DNA of 64,000 nucleotides from the NCBI GenBank assembly GCA_019454045.1, contig SKCR01051196.1, positions 1 through 64,000 of the forward strand. The letters are read 5' to 3'. A program made the translations under genes and the position numbers. Shown here piece by piece: positions 1 through 8,798 of this stretch. Under the pieces are notes generated by a model, which made no database searches, was not told where the DNA came from, and was given only the letters and a program-made list of their open reading frames with translations. The DNA is from Zanthoxylum bungeanum (lineage: Eukaryota; Streptophyta; Magnoliopsida; Sapindales; Rutaceae). The first letter of the stretch is position 1. Each line of letters opens with the position of its first letter.

Positions 1-443
1 TAATGCGCTTATAACATGAGATGTTCGCTGTTATTTTGATTTCCTTTATATTGCATGCCAATATTGCTATGGTTGTCTTGCGTTTATGTTTACATGAATG
101 TTGAATGCTTATGATGTAATATGTTTGCTATTGAAAAAGGCTTTATCTTCATGCATGTGAACTAAGGATTATGGTGCACTATTGGAAATAAGTGTTATTT
201 AGGCTTGATTAAATTATTACACAAATCCTTTCATTACAAGTGACATAAGTAAGGGACCATTCCGAACCCAACGGTTTGAGGTCTTCCCTTGCGAGGGGTG
301 AGTGCGGCCTTAAATCTCATTTTCCCGGTTCACACCGGGTGGTGACTCCATCATTCTCCGGTTTAGTCCCCGTGGCTACCCCGTACTCCCAACCGGGCCG
401 CGAGCCCGGAACAGTACGCGTCGCCCAGTTTCTATTGTCCACA
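1..443 (+). repeat. 3' end of a Tat-type Ty3/Gypsy LTR (Tat-L), cut by the window edge
   Basis: The sequence aligns with the 3' parts of the LTRs ending at 2374, 41299, 52262 and 56304. Shared blocks are the segment from about 250 (GGGACCATTCCGAACCCAAC) and the G+C-rich end. It finishes in ...TCCACA at 443 and is followed at once by pol sequence, not by a primer site, so it is the 3' LTR (or a solo LTR) of an element lying to the left. A hairpin CCCGGT-TCAC-ACCGGG is at 324-339, followed by a PBS-like TGGTGACTCCA at 340-350. Confidence 0.85.
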
Positions 444-483
444 CTACTATCTCAGTAAGAAGATATTTTCGTATGAAGCCCCA
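444..483 (+). pseudogene. Tat-0 RNase H fragment between two Tat insertions
   Basis: These 40 bases match the Tat pol segment encoding the YYLS-KK-LSYE stretch before the RNase H end (compare 4812-4851 and 61148-61190). Left of it is a Tat LTR end, right of it the Tat-1 5' LTR. The reading continues at 41300 with CCCACTATCAAGAAG, so this is host sequence split by Tat-1. A short CCCA repeats at both Tat-1 ends and fits a target duplication. Confidence 0.8.
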
Positions 484-2374
484 TGTAGGCATTGTATTTT
501 TGCATAAGACCCGATGATGAGCCTCGTATGGTGGCACTACCCTTTAAGTTACGAAAGTCGCGGGAAACGGGCGTCGGAAGGGAAAAATCAATACCTTGCT
601 AGATTTCATTCATTTGCTTAGCCTCGGGTTCGCTCGATTAATCTCTATTTTAACTATTAAACTCGGCCCAAAACCCCACAACCTACACCAAGCCATACAT
701 CCATGCCTACACGCCCAAGCTCATTAAAGAACCAATCTCTCACAAGCCCATAAGCCCAAAATCCCCTCCAAAATATCCAAACACATTAAACACATGTTAA
801 AATCCAAACAAATCTCCTTCCTAATTTAAATAAATCACATGCCTAAATTAAATTAATCAAATCAAATCCCATAAATCCCTTTCCTAAACTAAAAAAAATC
901 ACCTTCCTAATTGAATAGATCTTTTCCTCATAATACACTAATTAAAAGATATACCCCATGATTGTATGATTTCTTTCCTTCCCATACATGGAAAACCCTA
1001 ACCCTTTCTTTTAAAAATGAGCACAAACCAAACCCTAAGACCCCTAGCATCCTCACGCCAATCTCACAAAATACAACCCTAGCATTCACACCCAAGACAA
1101 AGAGAATAGCCCCCATTGTCATAAAAAATAGTCCATTATTAGCCCTTCATTGCCGAGCACATTCACGCTCAAACACAGAAAGAACTGCCTTAAAACATAG
1201 CCTATCCTTGACCAAAACTGTAGCCCCAAATCAGCCCTTAAACCACCCAAAACAATCCCTAAATCAGCCTCTAAACCACTGTAAAACAGTCCCCAAATCA
1301 GCCCCATAAACCACTGCAAACAGTCTCCAAATCAGCCCTTAAACCACTATAAAACTATCCCCAAACAGCCCCTTATTCACGCTAAAAACAACCCTAAAAC
1401 AGCGCCCTTAATCACCAAAAACCTGCACTCTAAACACCCCCCAAACCACAAAAAAAACTGCACTCTAAAACAGCCCAAAAACAACAGTAAAATCAGCAAA
1501 AACAGCAGCCCAAAACAGCGAGGCAACGAAGGAAAACATTGAGGAGCATTAACCCTTCTGACAGCCGCATAACGCACTTTCAAGAGACTGCTTAAAAGGT
1601 AAGACCTGAGGGCACCCTTTTATTTACTTTCGTCCATCTTTTTCAGTTATTTATTATTATTTCTTCACATGTATCTTGTTGGTTTATGTATGTTATTGTT
1701 GTTGGATGGATAATTTTGTGCTATCTCTCGTGGTATATCAGATGGAAATCAAGATGTAAATTCCATAGCCGAATCTGAATGGATGGTAGTGCGGTCTGTA
1801 CTTGGGATACAACTCCATGTACTACGTGAGACACACACATTTCATTTTATCTAATCTTGTGTTTATCCATGATTCTTTAGAAATAGTATGTTATCTCAAT
1901 GCATGATTTAGTTATTTCTTTCACATTAGGAACTTAATTGTATCTATTCAATGTTTATGTTTAGACAATCATTATTTGCTTATGTTTCCGCATTTATCAA
2001 TTTAATATGTCCATGAAATTATGTGCTTGCTGTTATGTCGACTTAATTTTATGCATGCAAACTTAGATATAAGTTCTACTCCTATGTATGTAAACTTAGA
2101 TATAGGTTGTATGCAAGTTTAGATGTAGGTTATTCTTGCATATGTATGTTGCATAGACGAGGTTATATTATTGTACGAATCCGTTCATTACAAGTGGCAT
2201 AATTAAGGGACCATTCCGAACCTAAAGGTTTGAGGTCTTCCCTTGCGAGGGGTGAGTGCGGCCTTAAATTAGTTCCCAGTTCACACTGGGTGGCGACTCT
2301 ATTATTCTCTGGTTCTCCGTACTCCCAATCGAGCCGCGAGCTTAGAACAACGTCACCGATTTCTATGTCCTACA
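484..2374 (+). repeat. Tat-1 5' LTR
   Basis: It is 1891 bp, TGTAGGC...CCTACA, paired with 39447-41299. Many differences between the pair are C/T or G/A changes, so the insertion is old. The position matching the TATA box of the other Tat LTRs (about 1009-1017) reads TTTTAAAAA here and looks damaged. The U5 hairpin is CCCAGT-TCAC-ACTGGG (2275-2290), followed by the PBS-like TGGCGACTCTA (2291-2301). The middle (about 1140-1560) is A+C-rich with repeated CAGCCC/AAACCAC words. Confidence 0.9.
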
Positions 2375-2377
2375 GTC

Positions 2378-2396
2378 TGGCGACTCCACTAGGGAT
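2378..2396 (+). promoter_or_regulatory. Tat-1 primer binding site, tRNA-Arg type
   Basis: The sequence is TGGCGACTCCACTAGGGAT, three bases after the LTR. From memory, its reverse complement fits the 3' end (with CCA) of plant tRNA-Arg(ACG), with one mismatch (A for G at position 14) that the Tat-2 and Tat-3 sites lack. This is where minus-strand cDNA synthesis would start. Confidence 0.85.
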
Positions 2397-2811
2397 AGAG
2401 AATCTGCCCCAAATTAATGTCTTGTAATGTTGGTGATTTTCACTTTAGTTAACTGTGTCTGCAAGTGGGTTTGGTCCAATGGATTTAACCAAAGGCATTA
2501 TTAGAGCTAGGTAATGGTTTGGTGTCTTCCTTCATTCACTACCTTTCTATAACTGAGAGGAAAAGTTGTGATGGCACCTAGATAATCATTTACTCGAAGC
2601 TTACCGTGATGGACTAATTTGGAGGACTTATTATTTATTCATGTCACTAAGGAGATAAGAGCCTAAGAGGCTTATGTATTGAAGAGAGTTCCCTCCACAC
2701 TCTCTCTGGGGAATCTTCAATAGGAAATCCATTTGACAGTCATTCACATATCATAACTCGTTGGCACGTACCTTAGGGTATAAAAAAGGTGCACTCACTT
2801 TGCCGTGGTTT
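2397..2811 (+). other. Tat-1 untranslated leader with a deletion junction at its end
   Basis: It is alignable with the start of the Tat-2 leader (from 52285) and Tat-3 leader (from 56327), including a conserved GGTATAAAAAAGGTGC word at 2777-2792. It runs to about CACTT near 2800, then jumps straight into the protease end (GRPWFHKL region). About 2.5 kb present in Tat-3 (rest of leader, gag, protease) is absent. No gene is seen in it. Confidence 0.75.
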
Positions 2812-3791
2812 CACAAGCTTAGGGGTGTGCCCTCCACTTGCACCAGGTCATTAAGTTTCCGTATGAGGGAGAGATTGTCACTATTAGAGTTGAATTAGAC
2901 AATGTTGTGGCCACCTTGGAAATTCAACCTTTCACGAGGTTCCAAGTGTCGGCAACCTTTGAGGAATGGGTGAATCCTAAGGTGGCTAAGATCATGGAGA
3001 AGATGAAGTTCGAGTTAGGTACAGGTTTGGGTGTTGGAGGAGAATTGTCCGATTTCAAGGGGCATACCACCAGGAGATATTTGGGATACAAATCTGACGA
3101 GGATAAGCCAAAGACTAAGAAGAAAGGGTTGAAGCTGACAGAATATTTTATGAAAGCCACAGAGTACCAAGGAGAGCCTGAACCAGTGGAAGTCAATGGA
3201 ATCATGGTATCAGGATTTGAGATCTTCCAGGATGTGATGGGTGAGAAACCGTTGGCAGAAGAAGGTGTAAAAGAGGAAGACAAGTGGGAAGAGGAGCTGA
3301 TGCAGTTGGAGAGCTTGACTCTCAAGGAGAGCAATGAGACTGAAGAAAACCAGACTGTGGATGATGAAGCGTCTGTAGAGGATGAAGATATTTATTTCCC
3401 TGATTTATTTGAATGTACCCCTGCATTCGCTAATAATAAAGACATTAATTTCGCTTACTTGCCTGAGTCTCTTCCTTTCAATTTGCACGACTTGAGTATA
3501 TTTGACATCAACTCAACCAAAATGAATACATTTAACCTCGAAACACCTGAAAGCCCCAAGGATATTCTAATTGCAAGTGAGGTTACCTCTGAAGAGCGGG
3601 AGAAATTAGAAGAGATGTTAGTCAAAAATGCTAAAGTTTTCGCTTGGTCATACGAGGACATGCTCCGAGTGGATAGAAGTATCACCCAGCACACGATACC
3701 GACTTATTCGAACATGAGGCCGGTAAAGCAGAAGCTCCGAAGGATGAGACCTGAGTGGGCCGAGAAAGTTAGAGAAGAAGTCAAGAAGTAG
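2812..3791 (+). pseudogene. Tat-1 pol, 5' part: protease end, linker, start of reverse transcriptase
   Basis: From 2812 the sequence encodes the end of the aspartic protease (PWFHKL, then HQVIKFPYEGEIVTIR after a one-base loss near 2838). An acidic, poorly conserved linker follows, and then the RT N-terminus (AKVFAWSYEDM, IPTYSNMRPVKQKLRRM). The open stretch ends in TAG at 3789-3791 where Tat-3 has CAA, consistent with CAG to TAG. No start codon belongs here: this was the middle of a Gag-Pol chain, and the catalytic DDGSS motif of the protease lies in the deleted part. Confidence 0.85.
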
Positions 3792-4508
3792 ATAGATGTG
3801 GGATTTCTAGAAGTAGTGAAATACCCCGAGTGGTTGGAAAATATTGTGCCAGTATTGAAGAAAGATGGGAAGGTCAGGATGTGTGTGGATTACAGAGACC
3901 TTAACAAAGCTTTCCCAACTGATGATTTTCCTTTACCCCATATAGAGGTACTGGTTGATAGCGCGACTTTATCTGCCATGTACTTATTTGCAGATGGTTT
4001 CTCGGGATACAATCAGGTTCTTATGGCTGAAGAAGACAAGCATAAGACCGCTTTTATCATGGAGTGCGTACGTATTGCTACAAGGTGATGCCATTTGGGC
4101 TCAAGAATGCATGAGCTACTTACCAGCGGATGGCCACAACATTATTCCATGACTTGATGCACAAGAAGAATGAGGTATATGTTGACGACATGATGGTGAA
4201 ATCAATGACAAGAAGCAGACATATAGAAGCACTGGAGAAGTTCCTTGAACGAGTCGATAAATACAACCTATGACTAAATCCCAAGAAGTGTGTGTTCGGA
4301 GTAACGCCAAGCAAGTTGCTAGGGCACACTATAAGAATCAGAGGGATAGAAGTCGACCCTGAGAAGATCAAAGTGATTACCGAGATGCCTACGCCAAAGA
4401 CAGAGAAAGAAGTTAGAGCATTCCTCGGAAAAATTCAGTACATCAGTCAGTTCATCGCCAAGTTGATATTAGTATGCGAGCCTATCTTCAAATTGCTGAG
4501 GAAGGACT
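3792..4508 (+). pseudogene. Tat-1 reverse transcriptase remnant
   Basis: RT polymerises cDNA from the element RNA. Visible motifs in order: GFLEVVKYPEWLENIVPV, KDGKVRMCVDYRDLNKA, LPHIEVLVDSA, FADGFSGYNQ, and after a frameshift near 4065 the catalytic YVDDMMVKS at about 4168-4194. The thumb follows (FGVTPSKLLGHTIRIRG, FLGKIQYISQFIAKL). Lesions include the 3789 TAG, the 4065 frameshift and TGA at 4273 where Tat-3 has CGG. The catalytic YVDD is kept, unlike in Tat-3. Confidence 0.88.
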
Positions 4509-4643
4509 ATCATAAACCTGGGCATTTAGCATCAGTACAGTAAACCTCGCAAAATGTAGAGGTGGGGCAAGATTTAGCAGCCTTTCTAGTCTCCATTACA
4601 TATAGTAGGTTCTCTGGTCATCTATCCTCTCATTCAGGATCAT
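4509..4643 (+). other. 135-bp segment of unknown origin replacing 18 bp of Tat-1 pol
   Basis: Tat-3 reads without interruption from the RKD codons (about 60955-60963) to EQCQEVFD with 18 bp between. In Tat-1 the same points are separated by about 135 bp that match nothing else I can see in the window and carry stops in every frame I checked. There are no clear terminal repeats or target duplication. It could be a filler insertion from break repair or a relic of a small element. Confidence 0.5.
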
Positions 4644-5154
4644 GAGAAATGCCAAGAAGCCTTCGACAAGATCAAAGAATACTTGGTGAAACCTCCTGTC
4701 TTGAAACCTCCATGACTAGGCAAACCCTTAATACTGTATTTTGCCATAGAGCCCGAATCACTTGAGGCGATGATGGTACAAGCAGATGAGATGGGGGTAG
4801 AGCATGCAGTCTACTACCTCAGTAAAAAGATTCTTTCGTACGAAGTCCACTATCAAGAAGTAGAGAAGATCTATTTGGCAGTGGTGTGGGCATCCAAAAA
4901 CTACTTCATTACTTCCAATCTTACAAGATCCAAGTGGTAGCAAAGGAGAATCCCTTGAAGTATCTGCATTCGGTGCCTTCACTAGTAGAGAAGTTAGGTA
5001 GATGGTTGGTGTTGCTGACCGAGTTTGATATTGAATATCTCACTTATAAAGTAATCAAAGGGCGAGCTGTAGCAGAGTTCCTGGCGTTACAGCTAATAGA
5101 AGGAGATCAATACATTTTTGAATTCCCAGACGAGGAAATCCAGGCAATAACGGT
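4644..5154 (+). pseudogene. Tat-1 RNase H (first RNase H of pol), broken
   Basis: RNase H removes the RNA strand of the RNA:cDNA hybrid. Recognisable are KCQEAFDKIKEYLVKP, YYLSKKILSYE at about 4812-4844, YQEVEKIYLAVVWA, and from 4930 IQVVAKENPLKYLHS followed by LTEFDIEYLTYKVIKGRAVA. Frames switch at least twice (around 4715 and 4890). The same segment of Tat-0 is where two Tat elements inserted. Confidence 0.8.
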
Positions 5155-5560
5155 CCAAGGATGGAAGGTGTATTTCGATGGAGTGGTAAACTACAAAGGA
5201 GCCGGAATAGGGATCGTGATAGTAACCAATAAAGGAGAAACACTGCCTATGACCAAGAGATTGACGTTCAGAGTAAACAACAACATGGCTGAATATGAAG
5301 CATGCACCTTTGGACTGACAACATTGATAACCTTGAGAGCTAAGAACGTAGAAGTCTATGGGGACTCGATGTTGCTAGTCCGACAGATGCAAGGAGAATG
5401 GGAATTGAAGGAAGAATGGTTGAGACCCTACATTTTTCACCTCAGGAAGGTGGCATATGCTTTCCCCAATTGTAAGTTTCAACATTTGTAGCGGGAAGAG
5501 AATCAAATGGCCGACGCGTTGGCTACCCTAGCTGAAACTTAGGAAAATCCAAAAAAATTG
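5155..5560 (+). pseudogene. Tat-1 second, archaeal-type RNase H
   Basis: The segment encodes VYFDGVVNYKGAGIGIV, NNNMAEYEACTFGL, VEVYGDSMLLVRQMQGEWE and, after a stop at 5489, QMADALATLA. The acidic residues D (FDG), E (EYE), D (GDS) and D (MADA) match the DEDD set of RNase H. A second RNase H between RNase H and integrase is the mark of the Tat lineage. It continues in frame from the first RNase H until TAG at 5489-5491, where Tat-3 has CCG. Confidence 0.85.
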
Positions 5561-6889
5561 GTGATGAGACCTCTAATGTTGACAACGACAAGCAGACCTG
5601 ATTACGGGGGGTAGAAAGGGTCTTGGAAGTAGAGGTCGACGATGGGGAACCCTGGTACTACGATATTCAGTGATACTTGGAATGTGGGGAATTACCGGGG
5701 GAAGCTAGTAGGAAATGTAGGATAGCCATTCAGAAGTTGGCTTCCCAGTATGTGAGTTTGAAGGGAGAACTATACAAGAGACAAGCGAATGGCATCCAAT
5801 TGAAGTGTTTGAAGAAGGAAGAGGCTCATAAAGCGATGGAAGAAGGAAACACCGAATTATGTGAACCGCACATTAACGGATTGAATTTCCTTCGTATGAT
5901 AGTAAGAGAAGGCTTTTATTGGTCGACCATGGAAGCTGACTGCGCGAAGCTGGTAAAGCATTGTCACAATTGCCAAGTGCACAGTAACTTGAACCATTTG
6001 CCTCACATAGAGTTGCACGGGCTGTCAGAGCCTTGGCCTTTCTCAGCATGGGGAATTGATATGATCGGAGAAATTCAACTGCATGCATCGAATGGACATC
6101 ATTTCATAGTAGTGGCAGTAGACTACTTTTCAAAATGGGTGGAAGCTGAGTCATTTCGTAACGTCACAGTAAAGTAGATGGCAAAGTTCATCGCCCAGAT
6201 CCTCATTTATCGATATGGAATGCCACATCACATAGTAACAGACAATAGAGTCCAGTTTCAAGGAGAAAAAAAAAAAGCAATGCTACAGAAGTATGGGATA
6301 GGCCATCATAAGTCCTCACCTTACAGACCGCAGGAAAATGGGGCAGTCGAGACAGCCAATAAGACGATAAAGAAGGTATTAGCCAAGAAGACGGAGAACT
6401 ATAAAGATTAGGCAGACAAACTGCCGTACACCCTGTGGGGGTACAGAACTTCTGTGAGAATGACAACAGGAGCCTTGCCTTATTCTTTGGTCAATGGAAT
6501 TGAAGTAGTACTGCTAGTGGAAGTGGAGATACAATCAATACGGGTACTAGCAGAACCAAAGTTACCTGAACAAGAATGGGCCTTATAGAGATTTGAATTG
6601 CTAGCCTTGCTAGATGAGAAGAGAATGAAGTCTTTACATCATATGCAGTTATACTAGATGAGGTTGGCTCGAGTATTCAACAAGAAGGTGCGTCCTATCA
6701 AGATCAGAAAAGGGTGAACTGGTACTTAAGCTATCAAAGCCGTCGACGATAAACCTGAGAAGAAAGTTCATACCCAACTGGGAAGGACCCTACATTGTCA
6801 AGAAAGTGATAGGAAATGGGGTGGTGAGACTATCAGATTTAGAAGGGAACGAGTTCACCGTGCCAATCAACGTGGACAGATTAAAGTAA
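5561..6889 (+). pseudogene. Tat-1 integrase remnant
   Basis: Integrase inserts the cDNA into the genome. The zinc-finger region (EPHINGLNF...HCHNCQ) is near 5865-5985; its first H/C residues are altered relative to Tat-3. The catalytic core shows WGIDMIGEI, VDYFSKWVEAE, VTDN (D at 6241-6243) and ENGAVE (E at 6349-6351), 35 residues apart as in DX35E. Stops at 6175, 6409, 6586 and 6655 break it; three fit CAG to TAG or TGG to TAG, and 6175 is AAG in Tat-3. It ends at TAA 6887-6889. No chromodomain follows. Confidence 0.88.
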
Positions 6890-7110
6890 TATTTTACCTG
6901 ATGAAGAAAAGACCGAACGATCACCAAGAGAACTAGCGGGAGACCTAACCCAATAGAATAAGAAAGTCATCCATGCATATACGTAACGTACTTGCATTCT
7001 TTTTTGTATGTTTTGCTTTGTTTTATATTCACAGGTTTCAAAGAAGAAAATGAGAAAGTGGCGAATACAAGCCAACCAAAAGCACCGACATAGCATCATC
7101 AGTTTTGGGA

Positions 7111-7282
7111 ATGAATCACAGGGTTGAGGCCCATATCAGTATCAATTTCAGGAATGAATCGCAGGGTTGAAGCCCACATCAGTATCAGTTTCAGGAATGA
7201 ATCTCAGGGTTGAGGCCCACATCACCAACAGTTTTCAGGAACGAATCCCAGGAGTTAAAGCCCGAACTATCAACAGTTGAAA
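7111..7282 (+). repeat. 43-bp tandem repeat, about 4 copies, Tat-1 3' UTR
   Basis: The unit begins ATGAATCACAGGGTTGAGGC and repeats at 7111, 7154, 7197 and about 7241, with decreasing similarity. Related, shorter arrays stand at the same place in Tat-0 (47757-47880) and, more weakly, in Tat-3 (about 63420-63560). Confidence 0.8.
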
Positions 7283-8157
7283 GGAAGAATTCCAGCGGAG
7301 TGAAGAAAAAGAGAGAGAGAGAGAAGTCCTTGATGGTTAGGCATATGTCCGGTGATGAAATTGTTTGCTGTAGGGTGAAACCTTAGAAAAGATAAGTGCG
7401 AGATGTGCTCTCATCCGGTATTTTGAGTGCTTGATCTCAGCCAGACTCGTGGGCACTTAATTACTGGATCTTAGTAGTAGAAGCCTGAATAGTCGGTGAG
7501 ATGACTAGTTGAAGAGATGGTGGATCGGTGAATAACCGTTTTCTTAGATGTCCATCCTGACTTACTCGTGTTACGATATGTGATATGGTTAGAAACGAAG
7601 GAAAAGTCTATGAAGAGGAAAAATAAATAGCCTATAACCGATAAGCGTAAAGCTACCCATGGGTGAGTATCAGGACTACCATAAGGTGAAATGCTACCTT
7701 AAATGGTAGGTATGTTGAAAAAAAAAGACGGAAGAAAATAAGAAGAAAACTATATCATATTATGTATGAAAAAGTAATTGCAGAGCATGATCAAGACATC
7801 TAGGTTGGTTAGACCCACTGATCCCGTTCTTTGAAACAAAATCATCGAGTTGGCTTACTTAAGGATTAAGCTGTGAAAGAACCTTGGCACAGAAACACTA
7901 TGAGTCTAGTTCAGATCGTTTGTTTAAACGGTCGGATTCGAGTAGCGTCAGGTACTTTGAAGGTTCTCTGGTTTCAACACTAGGAATTCTTTGAGGATGA
8001 ACATATGTATAACTGTTAGGACCATCTCGTAAAAGACAGTGTAATATGTTGGTATAGAATGTCACATCACGTGATCCGCATTAACCTGATGTAAGTAGTG
8101 AAGAGTAGAAGGATAAACCGAGTCTAGGGGCGACTAGCCTACCTCTTTGTCATACCG

Positions 8158-8650
8158 TAACGGTTCGGGAATGGACCACCTCACAGTAACGGTTCGGTAA
8201 TGGACCACCTCACAGTAACAGTTTGGGAATGGACAACCTCACAGTAATGGTTAGAGAATGTACCACCTTATAGTAACTGTTCGGGAATGGACCACCTCAC
8301 AGTAACGGTTCGGGAATGGACCACATCATAGTAACGGTTCGGGAATGGACCACCTCACAATAACGGTTCAGGAATGGACCACCTCACAATAACGGTTCGG
8401 GAATGGACCGCGTCACAGTGACGGTTTGGGAATGGACAACCTCATAGTAATGGTTCGGGAATGGACCACCTGACAGTAATGGTTCGGGAATGGACCACCT
8501 CACAGTAATGGTTCGGGAATGGACCACCTCACAATAACGATTCAGGAATGGACCACCTCATAGTAACGGTTTAGGAATGGACTACCTCATAATAACAGTT
8601 CGGGAATGGACCACCCCACAGTATCGGTTCGAGAATGGACCACCTCATAT
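8158..8650 (+). repeat. 29-bp tandem repeat, 17 copies, Tat-1 3' UTR
   Basis: The unit is CGGTTCGGGAATGGACCACC plus TCACAGTAA, repeated 17 times at an almost constant 29-bp step with scattered point changes. It is absent from the visible 3' UTRs of Tat-0 and Tat-2 and is not reached in Tat-3. It sits just before the 82-bp array. Confidence 0.92.
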
Positions 8651-8798
8651 CAGCTCAGTTCGGTAGTGATTCCTAGAGATCACAGTATTTTGTAGGGATG
8701 AACCTTGGGGTCGAAGCACATCACCCTCATATCAGCTTAGATCGGTAGTGAACCTAGAGATCGCTGCATATTGTAGGGATGAACCTTGGGGTCAAAGT
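8641..8798 (+). repeat. 82-bp tandem repeat, left two copies (split by Cop-A)
   Basis: The unit runs from CTCATATCAGCTCAGTTCGG through AGGGATGAACCTTGGGGTCG to CACC. The first copy starts near 8645 and the second near 8727; the second is cut after GGGGTCAAAG where Cop-A starts. The array resumes at 38803 with GAAGCACCTCGCC. Confidence 0.9.

Larger units (their letters stand above)
6890..8798 (+). other. Tat-1 3' untranslated region, left part
   Basis: This long non-coding stretch after pol also occurs in Tat-0 (47545-48577), Tat-2 (53140-54049) and Tat-3 (63233 onward). It holds a 43-bp array, a purine tract near 7720-7750, unique sequence with conserved words (CGATAAGCGTAAAGCTACCCATGGG), then a 29-bp array and an 82-bp array interrupted by Cop-A at 8799. 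No coding potential or env-like frame is seen. Confidence 0.85.

Noticed and set aside
962..1309. 115-codon frame in the Tat-1 5' LTR
   Set aside because: A+C-rich low-complexity LTR sequence; the matching 3' LTR region (39924-40154) does not keep the frame.
8158..8650. CRISPR-like regular repeats
   Set aside because: Units are contiguous without spacers and lie in a plant retrotransposon 3' UTR.
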